Origin: Bacillota bacterium
Lineage (GTDB): Bacteria; Bacillota; Bacilli; Calditerricolales; Calditerricolaceae
Assembly (NCBI GenBank): GCA_017577925.1
Contig: PKQU01000001.1
Location: forward strand, 1 to 33,990
DNA length: 33,990 nt
Reading direction: 5' to 3'
Part shown: positions 22,846 through 29,705 of the stretch, piece by piece
How positions within the stretch are numbered: position 1 is the first letter of the stretch
How the letters are laid out: every line of letters begins with the position of its first letter
Translations under genes and position numbers: made by a program
Notes under the pieces: generated by a model
Seen by the model: the letters and a program-made list of their open reading frames with translations, nothing else
Told to the model about the DNA's origin: nothing
Database searches by the model: none

Positions 22846-23403
22846 ATGACCGAACACACTCGGCGCTTTGTCCTCGACTGCCGACGGCTCTCCGAACGGT
22901 TGCGGGACATTGCTGCCCAACTTCGCCAGCTTCCCCCGCTGCCCTTCTACGGGGAGGCCGCTGCTGGGCACGAGACGCTGTCGCGCGTGGCCGACCTGGT
23001 GGCCCGCAGCCAGGAGCAGTTGGACAGGGTGGGGGCCATGTTGGACCGCTTGCCCCGCGCGGCGCGCGAGGCGCTGCTTTCCTCCTTCCACACCGTTTCC
23101 CTGCAGTCGGCGGATGCGCGTCCTTCCGACGGGACAGCTCACCGGGAAGCCCGGCTTCTCGACAACGGACTGAGCGAAGTCGTGGAACAGCTCGGGCTGG
23201 CAACCACACTGCTGCGCAACCTTCTCGATTCTCTGGACGAGCGTCGCGAACCTATCGGGAAACTGGCTGCGGAACTGGCCGGCGCGGCGGACGAGGCCGT
23301 CATGCTGGTTCACGAGCTGTATCACACGTACCAGACGGGCTGGATGCCGCTCCGGACGGAAGTGGAGTATGACACGCGGGGCGAGCGCATGGGCCCCGAC
23401 TGA
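22846..23403 (+). CDS. Helical protein of unknown function
   Basis: The 185-residue product has no signal peptide or membrane segment and only one Cys. It is rich in Arg, Leu, Glu and Ala in heptad-like runs (RRLSERLRDIAAQLRQLP; VEQLGLATTLLRNLLDSLDE), so it should be mostly helical, perhaps coiled-coil. I do not recognise a family. ATG 22846 follows GGGGAG by about 6 nt. It converges on ccdA with no gap: its TGA at 23401-23403 directly abuts the ccdA stop. The GA-rich stretch upstream (22770-22800) shows no clear promoter. Confidence 0.75.
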   Translation: MTEHTRRFVLDCRRLSERLRDIAAQLRQLPPLPFYGEAAAGHETLSRVADLVARSQEQLDRVGAMLDRLPRAAREALLSSFHTVSLQSADARPSDGTAHREARLLDNGLSEVVEQLGLATTLLRNLLDSLDERREPIGKLAAELAGAADEAVMLVHELYHTYQTGWMPLRTEVEYDTRGERMGPD

Positions 23404-24114
23404 TCAGAAGCCGGTAAATCCGCCGTACAAATCGATGAGCCAGATCGTGATGCGCGACAGCTGGTTGGTGTAGAGGAGGATGCCCATCACGATCATGACC
23501 GCGCCCCCCACTTTCATCAACGGTTCACTGATGCGCGCAAGGATGCGCAGCCGCCCGAGGAAAAAGGACATGATGAAGAACGGCAGGGCAAATCCGGCGA
23601 TGTACGCCGTAATGAGGGGCACGCCTTTGGCCGGGTTGGCTGCCGACAGCGTCAGGATGGCCGTCAAAATCGGTCCGATGCAGGGCGTCCATCCGGCAGC
23701 AAAGGAGATGCCCACCAGGAAGGACCCCACATAGCCGGCCGAGCGTCTGGCGGGTTCCCAGCGCTTTTCCCGGTACAGCCATTTGAGGGGAAGCACACCC
23801 AGCAGGAAGAGCCCCATGGTCACGATCAACAGGCCACCCAGTTGCCGGATCAAGTCTTGGTAACGGCTGAACAAACTCCCCAGCGCCGTTGCCGATAGCC
23901 CAAGGGCAAAGAAAATCACCGAGAAGCCGAGCATGAAAAACAGTGTGTGCAAGATGGCCCCACGGCGAAACAGGGCAAGATCTTCACGGATCTGTGCGCC
24001 GGAAATGCCGGTGATGTACGAGAGGTAGGACGGATAGAGCGGGAGACAGCACGGGGAGAGAAACGACAAAAACCCCGCGCCAAAGGCCAATACGAGCGTG
24101 ACATCCGCTTGCAA
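23404..24114 (-). CDS. ccdA: Cytochrome c biogenesis protein CcdA
   Basis: This DsbD-type membrane protein moves reducing power outward for cytochrome c haem attachment and, in Bacillus, for spore-related thiol exchange. The 236-residue product has six hydrophobic segments and the two redox Cys regions SFLSPCCLPLYPSYLSY and GWTPCIGPILTAILTL. TTG 24114 is chosen because GGAGGTGA lies 5-6 nt upstream and the length equals that of B. subtilis CcdA (235). Upstream in-frame ATGs lack a site. TATGAT with TGC just before it, upstream of the start, is a possible -10. It diverges from the lipoprotein gene at 24200. Confidence 0.92.
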   Translation of the reverse strand: MQADVTLVLAFGAGFLSFLSPCCLPLYPSYLSYITGISGAQIREDLALFRRGAILHTLFFMLGFSVIFFALGLSATALGSLFSRYQDLIRQLGGLLIVTMGLFLLGVLPLKWLYREKRWEPARRSAGYVGSFLVGISFAAGWTPCIGPILTAILTLSAANPAKGVPLITAYIAGFALPFFIMSFFLGRLRILARISEPLMKVGGAVMIVMGILLYTNQLSRITIWLIDLYGGFTGF

Positions 24115-24199
24115 CCGACTCACCTCCGGTCGTTTCCTTTCCATCATAGCACAGTTCGTTTGTGGCTGGGTTGCAGTTCTACGAAGGGAGGATGATGGG

Positions 24200-24655
24200 G
24201 TGCGCGCCTTGCTCTTGCTCGCCGTCAGCGTGTGCTTGTTGGCCGGATGCGGCGACATGGTCCCCAAGCAGAACGCCGCGAAGCAGGGTCAGGGGCAAGT
24301 AACCGCACAAGCAGTGCCACGGGAACCGGCCTTTGACCGCCGGGCGGCCGAACGGGCCGAGGCAATTGCCGAAGGCGTGCGCGGCGTCGACCAGGCGGTG
24401 TCCGTCGTGGTGGACCGGCAAATCAGCATCGCGGCCAAGGTCTCGGGGTTTCAACGCTTTCGCCTCAAGGGCATTCGCCAAGACGTGCATCATCGGCTCA
24501 AGGCGGCCTTCCCCAACCATGAGATCCACGTCACAACCGACAAGAAACTGTTTTGGGAACTGGAAAAACTAAAGGCCAAAGTCAACCGGGGCGAGATGGG
24601 GTTTCGTCAAGCCAAGCAGCGCGTTGAAAAGATCAACGAGGACATGAAGGGGTAG
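24200..24655 (+). CDS. YhcN/YlaJ-family lipoprotein
   Basis: The product is a predicted lipoprotein of 151 residues. The signal peptide ends in LLAGC (Cys17). The body has the family pattern of a helix followed by a BON-like fold: AEAIAEGVRGVDQAVSVVVD, ISIAAKVSGFQRFRLKGIRQ, HEIHVTTDKKLFWELEKL. Members are sporulation or germination lipoproteins in Bacillus, and this supports a spore-forming host. GTG 24200 follows GGGAGG by about 9 nt. A terminator follows. Confidence 0.85.
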   Translation: MRALLLLAVSVCLLAGCGDMVPKQNAAKQGQGQVTAQAVPREPAFDRRAAERAEAIAEGVRGVDQAVSVVVDRQISIAAKVSGFQRFRLKGIRQDVHHRLKAAFPNHEIHVTTDKKLFWELEKLKAKVNRGEMGFRQAKQRVEKINEDMKG

Positions 24656-24683
24656 CGTAGAACCGCGTTGGCCCATAACAAAT

Positions 24684-24710
24684 GGGGTGGCGACGCGCCA
24701 CCCCGCTTTT
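24684..24710 (+). terminator. Terminator of the YhcN-like gene
   Basis: A perfect 9-bp stem (GGGGTGGCG at 24684-24692, CGCCACCCC at 24696-24704) with a 3-nt loop is followed by GCTTTT. On the minus strand it stands 42 nt after the signal-peptide ORF stop and may also end that transcript, but the T-run there is poor. Confidence 0.8.
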
Positions 24711-24745
24711 GAGTTTCCATTCCCATGTTGTGAACGCAGATTCGC

Positions 24746-24865
24746 TTATTTGACCGCTTCGAGGGGGATCTGGAAAGCGCCGATGATCTCCCTGGCCGAG
24801 CAGACGCCGGCAACCAGGACCGAGAACACGGCGGTCAAGAACAGGACTTTCCAAAACGTCTTCAT
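24746..24865 (-). CDS. Candidate exported signalling propeptide (Phr/NprX-like) of an RRNPP pair
   Basis: This is a 39-residue ORF. It has a basic start (MKTFWK), a hydrophobic core of about 15 residues (VLFLTAVFSVLVAGV) and a likely signal peptidase site after CSA. A 15-residue tail follows, beginning REIIGAF and ending IPLEAVK. Its ATG overlaps the regulator's TGA (ATGA), and a perfect AAAGGAGG (24882-24875) sits within the last codons of the regulator gene, 9 nt upstream. In Rap-Phr, NprR-NprX, PlcR-PapR and AimR-AimP, such an ORF encodes a secreted precursor whose C-terminal 5-8 residues re-enter the cell and bind the TPR protein. That function is inferred here. The mature form is unknown, and IPLEAVK or a nearby segment is the natural candidate. 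Confidence 0.75.
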   Translation of the reverse strand: MKTFWKVLFLTAVFSVLVAGVCSAREIIGAFQIPLEAVK

Positions 24866-26151
24866 TCCACCGTTCCTCCTTTCTGGAAGGTTGTTGCAAG
24901 TTTATAGTATTTTGCGGCTTCCTTGTATTTCCTTTTACCGTGGAACAGGTCGCCTATTTTTTCGGCCGTTTGAGCGGCCTGTTCCCGGTAGTTGTGTTGC
25001 GCGTAAAAGGCTAACGCTTCCTGGAGGAGTTTCTGGGTCCGGTCGTCGTTTCCGAGAGCCTGTTCGGCCATGGCGAGGTAGACTTGTAAATCGTATTGCT
25101 CCACCAGGAGGTTGAGTTGCTTCGCCAGGCGGATTCCTTCTTTCGTGGAATTGCGCAAATTCAGAACATCGCCGATTTCCTGGTAATGTTGGGCCAAGGC
25201 CAGGTAAATCCGCAAGCTGTCGATTTCGTAACCGTGTTGTTGCAAGATTTTGATCGCTTCCCGGTATTTGGCCACTCCCTGCTCGTGCATGTTCTTTTTA
25301 ATCAAGAGGCTTCCCATGTTGAAATGGAGATAGCCTTGAAGATAAGGGCTTTCAAAGCGCGAAAGGATTTGCTGGGCCGCTCGCAGGCAGGTTTCGCAGG
25401 CGAGCAAATCCCGGTAACGCATATGAATGACGGCCAGCGCCAGTTGTGCCACGCCCATCTCGTACCAGCGGCCGAGCAACTGGGCGATTTCGTAAAACTT
25501 GGTCCAGTAGTATAGGATTTCGCGATTGTCCTTTTTCATGCGGTCCAATACCGAGGCCATGTTGTAGTGGACATAAGCGACCTCCACATCGATGGGCAGG
25601 TGGTGGGTGATCTCGAGCGCCGCACAGAAATAGTCGTATGCGGTGATGTAGTCGCCCCGGTAAAATGCGTACGTGCCCTTCGTGCGCAGCGCCAGCATTT
25701 TGGTGTAGAGCGAGATGCCCTCGTCGATCCACCAGTCCATTTTTTCCAGCCAGGTTTTGGCGTCCTCCAGCTTTCGCCGGCGGATGTGGTACGTCGCCAT
25801 CAGCCGGTAGGCGTTGACTTTCTTGTCGATGTTGGCAATCTGTTCGGCGAGGGCTTCCACCCGGGGCCGGAGCGCATCGGCCGTCTGCAGATTGTAGAGG
25901 ATCAACGCCTCGTTGAACTCGGGAATCACCTCATCGTATTCTTCCGTTAGGCTCGGCGGGTCGTCCCCGCGCAGGAATTCCGGGGAAACCCCCAGTTTCG
26001 ACGCAAATTTTGAAATGTAGTAATCCGAAATTTCGCTTTTCCCGTTTTCCATGTTGCTCAAATGCGCGATGGAAGCGATCCCGCTGGCCAACTCCTCTTG
26101 GGTCCAGCCGCGCATGCGGCGGAGAATGCGCAAACGACGGCCTGCGTTCAT
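24862..26151 (-). CDS. XRE-HTH/TPR transcription regulator, RRNPP type (NprR/PlcR-like)
   Basis: The 429-residue product has two parts. Residues ~7-60 form an XRE helix-turn-helix (LRILRRMRGWTQEELASGI, then AHLSNMENGKSEISDYYI, then FASKLGVSPEFLRGDD). Residues ~75-425 are a chain of about nine TPR-like helical hairpins, such as RTKGTYAFYRGDYITAYDYF, LHFNMGSLLIKKNMHEQGVA and LALAQHYQEIGDVLNLRNST. This architecture and length match PlcR/NprR-type regulators controlled by re-imported peptides. ATG 26151 follows GGGAGGG by about 6 nt. The upstream 10 codons are not needed. It overlaps the propeptide ORF by 4 nt and has its own promoter with a palindrome. A Rap-like non-DNA role is unlikely because of the HTH. 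The target genes are unknown. Confidence 0.9.
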   Translation of the reverse strand: MNAGRRLRILRRMRGWTQEELASGIASIAHLSNMENGKSEISDYYISKFASKLGVSPEFLRGDDPPSLTEEYDEVIPEFNEALILYNLQTADALRPRVEALAEQIANIDKKVNAYRLMATYHIRRRKLEDAKTWLEKMDWWIDEGISLYTKMLALRTKGTYAFYRGDYITAYDYFCAALEITHHLPIDVEVAYVHYNMASVLDRMKKDNREILYYWTKFYEIAQLLGRWYEMGVAQLALAVIHMRYRDLLACETCLRAAQQILSRFESPYLQGYLHFNMGSLLIKKNMHEQGVAKYREAIKILQQHGYEIDSLRIYLALAQHYQEIGDVLNLRNSTKEGIRLAKQLNLLVEQYDLQVYLAMAEQALGNDDRTQKLLQEALAFYAQHNYREQAAQTAEKIGDLFHGKRKYKEAAKYYKLATTFQKGGTVE

Positions 26152-26248
26152 GGGGGTCCCTCCCCGAGGGCAAAGTTCCATCGATTGGGCGATCGGAAGC
26201 GCGGTCCGGTGGTTTTGCGTTTTGCAACGAGGAGGGGGGTTACTTCAT

Positions 26249-26278
26249 ACTATACCAGAAATTGATGGTTTAGACCAT
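26249..26278 (-). promoter_or_regulatory. Regulator promoter with palindromic operator candidate
   Basis: On the minus strand TGGTATAGT gives an extended -10 (TATAGT at 26254-26249). Seventeen bp upstream is a poor -35 (TGGTCT at 26277-26272). The palindrome ATGGT-4-ACCAT at 26265-26278 covers this -35. A weak -35 plus an overlapping dyad is typical of regulated promoters, and autoregulation by the HTH protein is the simplest guess. The leader to the ATG is about 90 nt. Confidence 0.6.
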
Positions 26279-26368
26279 ACCATTCACAACATTATGGCAA
26301 AAGCGCAAGAAAATCCGGACAGAGATGTACCGGACAGGCTGAGGCCATTCGCGTCATGCCGAGGCGAT

Positions 26369-26396
26369 AAAAACACCCCCTTCATTCGGAAGGGGG
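26369..26396 (-). terminator. Terminator of the YbjQ-family gene
   Basis: CCCCCTTC (26376-26383) and GAAGGGGG (26389-26396) form an 8-bp stem with a 5-nt loop. On the minus strand it is followed by TGTTTTT. It separates the YbjQ gene from the regulator promoter downstream. Confidence 0.85.
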
Positions 26397-26415
26397 ATGG
26401 TGTGCTGAAATCGTC

Positions 26416-26733
26416 TCAATCAGCTAGTTTGACTGCCGTTCCCGTCGCCACAACGACCATCATGCCGTCGCGCATCGTCTCAAAATCGAGATCGATGCCT
26501 ACCACCGCATCAGCGCCCAGCCGGCGGGCGCGTTCCGCCATCTCGTTCAACGCCAGCTGCCGCCCCTCTGCCAACTTGCTTTCATATGCCCCGCTGCGCC
26601 CGCCGATGATGTCGGTGATGCTGGCCAAGAAATCGCGCACCACATTGGCACCCATAATTGTTTCCCCGGTTACGACGCCGAGGTACGCCACGATCCGCTT
26701 GCCTTCCACATTGGGTGTCGTGGTGAGGATCAC
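26416..26733 (-). CDS. YbjQ family protein (UPF0145)
   Basis: This small conserved cytoplasmic protein has 105 residues and unknown function. Family marks are ILTTTPNVEGKRIVAYLGVV, TGETIMGANVVRDFLASITD, IIGGRSGAYESKL, ARRLGADAVVGIDLDFE and a Gly-Thr-Ala C-terminus. GTG 26733 follows AAAGGAGGG by 7 nt. It has its own promoter and terminator. Confidence 0.92.
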   Translation of the reverse strand: MILTTTPNVEGKRIVAYLGVVTGETIMGANVVRDFLASITDIIGGRSGAYESKLAEGRQLALNEMAERARRLGADAVVGIDLDFETMRDGMMVVVATGTAVKLAD

Positions 26734-26763
26734 GGGATTCCCTCCTTTCCCATCGTTACCTTA

Positions 26764-26792
26764 ACCATAGCGTACCCGATAGCGCCCGGCAA
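26764..26792 (-). promoter_or_regulatory. Candidate promoter of the YbjQ-family gene
   Basis: On the minus strand TTGCCG (26792-26787), a 17-bp spacer and TATGGT (26769-26764) precede the GTG by about 30 nt. Confidence 0.55.
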
Positions 26793-26875
26793 TCGGCTGA
26801 GCCGGCTTTTTCACGCTCGTCCCCGGTGGACGATGTGCAAGAAATTGTAGGGGCCGAACCGGTTTCAGAATGCAT

Positions 26876-26909
26876 CACCCCTTCCGGAGGTGCCCGGAAG
26901 GGGTGTTTT
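26876..26909 (+). terminator. Terminator-like hairpin pointing along the plus strand
   Basis: A perfect 12-bp stem (CACCCCTTCCGG at 26876-26887, CCGGAAGGGGTG at 26894-26905) has a 6-nt loop and four T on the plus strand only. Both flanking genes are on the minus strand, so it could serve the esterase only as a T-less hairpin. A plus-strand transcript here is not otherwise evident. Confidence 0.6.
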
Positions 26910-26937
26910 GGTGTCGCGATCGAGGATCCAAATGGCC

Positions 26938-27678
26938 TTAGCCTGTCCGGGAAGTGTGGAAAAAGTGGCGCAAGGCGTCAGGGAGCATCGTTTGCCAGAA
27001 GCCCCACACATGCGTCCCCTCGGCCTCGCGGTAGGTAACGGCAGCGCCTTTTTGCCTCAGGAGGTCCCGCGCCTGGCGGTTGATGGCCACAAAGTCGACG
27101 GGGCCGATGTGGGTTTCCACCGCTGTCTCCGCCGTGCCGACGCACATGAAGATGTCATAGCCGGAGAGGTCGCCGGATGCGGCAATGCGTTCCTGGAGTT
27201 TCGGGTAGAAGGCGCCGGAGAGGGACAGCACGCGGCGGAACCGGTCCGGATGTTCCAGGGCCAGCTGAAGGGAGACACTGGCTCCCAGGGAGTCTCCGGC
27301 CAGGACGCGTGCTTGGGGGGTACGGCGTGCGGGATAGTGTGCTTCAATGAAAGGGACGAGCGTGTCGACGAAAAAGCGTGTGTAGGCCGGGTTGCGGTCG
27401 CCGGTGATGGCGTACTCGGCCGTGCGACGCTTGATGTCGACGGTGACGCCGACGATCAGGATGGGTTCCATCCCTTCGTCGAGGATGAGTTTGTTCGCAA
27501 TCGTGGCGATGCGTCCGAAGTTGAAGAATTCGCGTCCGTCTTGGCAGTACACCACCGGGTACGTCTGCCCTTCGTTGTACCCCGGCGGGAGATAGACCAG
27601 GATCTCCCGCTCGTGGTCCAGGTGCGGGCTGGCCAGGTTGTGGCGGTGGATGGTGCGCTTCAGGTACGGATTGCTCAC
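26938..27678 (-). CDS. Putative esterase (alpha/beta hydrolase, esterase D/YjcH-like)
   Basis: The product is an alpha/beta hydrolase of the PF00756 type, 246 residues, with no signal peptide. The nucleophile elbow is LAGDSLGAS (G-D-S-L-G), the catalytic His is in EGTHVWGFW, and the oxyanion-side motif ILVYLPPGYNEGQTYPVVYCQ is near the N-terminus. Bacillus relatives include YjcH and siderophore esterases. The substrate is not clear, and no siderophore genes are nearby. GTG 27678 overlaps the lipB stop by 4 nt (GTGA) and follows GAGGTGAGG, so it is co-translated with lipB. Confidence 0.86.
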   Translation of the reverse strand: MSNPYLKRTIHRHNLASPHLDHEREILVYLPPGYNEGQTYPVVYCQDGREFFNFGRIATIANKLILDEGMEPILIVGVTVDIKRRTAEYAITGDRNPAYTRFFVDTLVPFIEAHYPARRTPQARVLAGDSLGASVSLQLALEHPDRFRRVLSLSGAFYPKLQERIAASGDLSGYDIFMCVGTAETAVETHIGPVDFVAINRQARDLLRQKGAAVTYREAEGTHVWGFWQTMLPDALRHFFHTSRTG

Positions 27679-28418
27679 GACGGCCTCACCTCGGAGGCGG
27701 GACCGGGCGCGACCGATGGCAGTCCTTCCGCGTAGGCCGGCTTGTCCGGGTCGCCTTCCGCTACGTCCGAGAAGACGGCGCGAAAATGGTGGACAACCCG
27801 CTCCTTCACGTCCGCCATCGCCACCCGTTTCCCCAACAGCCGTTCCATGGACGTCACGCCATATTCGCGGATACCGCAGGGAATAATGAGGTTGAAATAC
27901 CGCAAGTCGGTGTTGACGTTCAGCGCAAATCCGTGGCTGGTGATGATGCATCCCCGGTGGCGGCGCGCACGGGTAAACTTCACTCCGATGGCGGCCACCT
28001 TTTCATCACCGACCCACACCCCGGTATACGGCGCTTTCCGTCCGGCGTCGATGCCAAAGTCTCCCAAGGTGCGGATGAGCACCTCTTCCAGGTCACGCAG
28101 GTAGCGGCGCGGGTCGGCGCGGTGGCCGCACAAACGGAGCAGCGGGTAGCCGACCAGCTGGTCGGGGCCGTGGTAGGTGATGTCGCCGCCGCGGTCGATT
28201 TCGTAGACGCGGATTCCGCGCTTGGCCAGTTCGTCCTGCGGGGCCAGCAGGTGCTCGTAGGTGCCGCCGCGGCCTAGGGTGTAGGTGTGCGGGTGCTCCA
28301 GAAGCGCGAGCACGTTGGACGAGCGGCCCTCGTCCAATTCGGCGATGAGGCGTTTTTGGCGGTCCCACGCTTCCTGGTAGTCGATGAGCCCCCAGTCTTC
28401 CACGCGAAGGGGTGACAT
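27675..28418 (-). CDS. lipB: Octanoyl-[ACP]:protein N-octanoyltransferase LipB
   Basis: LipB transfers octanoyl groups from acyl carrier protein to lipoyl-domain lysines. LipA then inserts sulfur. The 247-residue product shows LEHPHTYTLGRGGTYEHLL, RGGDITYHGPDQLVGYPLL, AAIGVKFTR (catalytic Lys) and NLIIPCGIREYGVTSM (catalytic Cys). This is the LipB pattern, not the LipM/LipL proteins used by B. subtilis. ATG 28418 is chosen because GAGGTGA lies 6 nt upstream. ATG 28424 sits too close to it. It diverges from the pdh operon, whose E2 subunit needs lipoate. Confidence 0.93.
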   Translation of the reverse strand: MSPLRVEDWGLIDYQEAWDRQKRLIAELDEGRSSNVLALLEHPHTYTLGRGGTYEHLLAPQDELAKRGIRVYEIDRGGDITYHGPDQLVGYPLLRLCGHRADPRRYLRDLEEVLIRTLGDFGIDAGRKAPYTGVWVGDEKVAAIGVKFTRARRHRGCIITSHGFALNVNTDLRYFNLIIPCGIREYGVTSMERLLGKRVAMADVKERVVHHFRAVFSDVAEGDPDKPAYAEGLPSVAPGPASEVRPS

Positions 28419-28470
28419 GGCCATCACCTCAGTGAAACAGATCGAATTTCCTGTTTGATACAGGGCGCTA

Positions 28471-28499
28471 TTGAAATGGCTTACGCCAACTTTTATAAT
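28471..28499 (+). promoter_or_regulatory. Sigma-A promoter of the pdh operon
   Basis: TTGAAA (28471-28476), a 17-bp spacer and a perfect TATAAT (28494-28499) form one of the strongest promoters in the window. Transcription would start near 28506 and give a leader of about 115 nt, unusually long for a housekeeping operon. Confidence 0.8.
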
Positions 28500-28552
28500 A
28501 GGGGAGGACGCTAAGAAAATAAATGCTTTTTCCTGATTCGGGCGGAGCTCGG

Positions 28553-28588
28553 TGTTATACCATAACAGGACGACTGTATTGTATAACA
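28553..28588. repeat. Inverted repeat in the pdh leader
   Basis: TGTTATAC (28553-28560) and GTATAACA (28581-28588) are perfect inverted copies 20 bp apart. A third partial copy (ATAAC at 28562-28566) forms a smaller dyad, GTTAT-3-ATAAC. The repeat lies downstream of the promoter, so a bound protein would act as a roadblock, or the RNA could fold. No regulator is assigned. Confidence 0.55.
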
Positions 28589-28592
28589 CAGA

Positions 28593-28608
28593 CTGAATCT
28601 CCATTCAG
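28593..28608 (+). promoter_or_regulatory. Small hairpin over the pdhA ribosome binding site
   Basis: CTGAAT (28593-28598) and ATTCAG (28603-28608) form a 6-bp stem with loop CTCC. The last AG belongs to the AGGGGTGA ribosome binding site, so the hairpin could limit initiation of pdhA. Confidence 0.45.
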
Positions 28609-28619
28609 GGGTGAAGGCG

Positions 28620-29702
28620 ATGAGCATGGCGACGAAAGAGCGTCCCGAGTTTGAAACGGTGCAGATCCTGGCGCCGGACGGCACGGTGGTCAATCCGGAT
28701 CTGATGCCCGACTTGTCCGACGACCAGCTCCGCGAGCTGATGCGCCGGATGGTGTTCACGCGCATCTGGGATCAGCGGGCCATCAGCCTGAACCGCCAGG
28801 GGCGCCTCGGGTTCTACGCGCCGGTTGCGGGTCAGGAAGCGTCGATGATCGGCAGCGAGTTTGCCCTCAACAAGGACGATTTTATCCTGCCCAGCTACCG
28901 CGACATCCCGCAAATGGTGTGGCACGGTCTTCCGCTCTATCAAGCGTTCCTCTATTCCCGCGGTCACATTCACGGCGGGCAGATTCCGGAAGATGTTCAC
29001 GTGCTGATGCCGCAGATCATCATTGCGGCGCAGTGCACGCAGACCGTTGGTGTGGCCATGGCCTTCAAGCTGCGCGGCGAAAAGCGGGTGGCCATCTGCT
29101 ACTTCGGCGACGGGGCCACGTCGCAGGGCGACTTCTACGAAGGGATGAACTTTGCGGGCGTCTACCGCGTTCCGGCCATCTTCTTCTGCCAAAACAACCG
29201 GTACGCCATTTCGGTGCCGCTGCACAAGCAGACGGCGACGCCGACGCTGGCACAAAAGGCGGTTGCCGCCGGCATCCGCGGTGTGCGCGTTGACGGCATG
29301 GACGTGCTGGCCGTCTACCGGGTGACGAAGGAGGCGGCCGAGCGGGCGCGCAATGGCGAGGGAGCCACGTTTATCGAGGCGCTGACCTACCGCTACGGTC
29401 CGCACACGATGGCCGGGGACGACCCGACGCGCTATCGCACGAACGAGGAGTTTAGCGAGTGGGAGCAGAAGGATCCGCTGATCCGTTTCCGCCGTTTCCT
29501 GGAAGAGAAGGGGCTGTGGAGCGAGGAGGACGAAAACCGCGTCATCGAGGAGGCCAAGCAGGCGGTTGCCGACGCGATCAAGAAGGCCGACGAATGGATG
29601 CCGAAGCAGAAGGTTACCGACCTGATCGACGCGATGTACGAGACACTGCCGCCGCACCTGAACGAGCAGAAGGCGGAGTTCGCGGAACGGGAGGGGCGAT
29701 AA
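28620..29702 (+). CDS. pdhA: Pyruvate dehydrogenase E1 component, alpha subunit
   Basis: PdhA with PdhB forms the thiamine-diphosphate E1 that decarboxylates pyruvate (or branched-chain 2-oxoacids in related complexes). The 360-residue product has the TPP motif YFGDGATSQGDFYEGMNF through FFCQNN, YAPVAGQEASMIGSEFAL, PSYRDIPQM, and the phosphorylation-loop region TYRYGPHTMAGDDPTRYR. ATG 28620 fits the AGGGGTGA site (5 nt). GTG 28611 and ATG 28626 are in frame. It is the first gene of the operon; pdhB follows after 3 nt. Confidence 0.94.
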   Translation: MSMATKERPEFETVQILAPDGTVVNPDLMPDLSDDQLRELMRRMVFTRIWDQRAISLNRQGRLGFYAPVAGQEASMIGSEFALNKDDFILPSYRDIPQMVWHGLPLYQAFLYSRGHIHGGQIPEDVHVLMPQIIIAAQCTQTVGVAMAFKLRGEKRVAICYFGDGATSQGDFYEGMNFAGVYRVPAIFFCQNNRYAISVPLHKQTATPTLAQKAVAAGIRGVRVDGMDVLAVYRVTKEAAERARNGEGATFIEALTYRYGPHTMAGDDPTRYRTNEEFSEWEQKDPLIRFRRFLEEKGLWSEEDENRVIEEAKQAVADAIKKADEWMPKQKVTDLIDAMYETLPPHLNEQKAEFAEREGR

Positions 29703-29705
29703 GGG

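Noticed and set aside
24746..24865. Possible lipobox in the 39-residue propeptide (LVAGVC)
   Set aside because: The residue before Cys is Val, not Gly/Ala/Ser, and the CSA site fits signal peptidase I better.
26826..27038. 70-residue plus-strand ORF over the 26876-26909 hairpin
   Set aside because: It reads through the hairpin and into the 3' end of the esterase, with no ribosome binding site.
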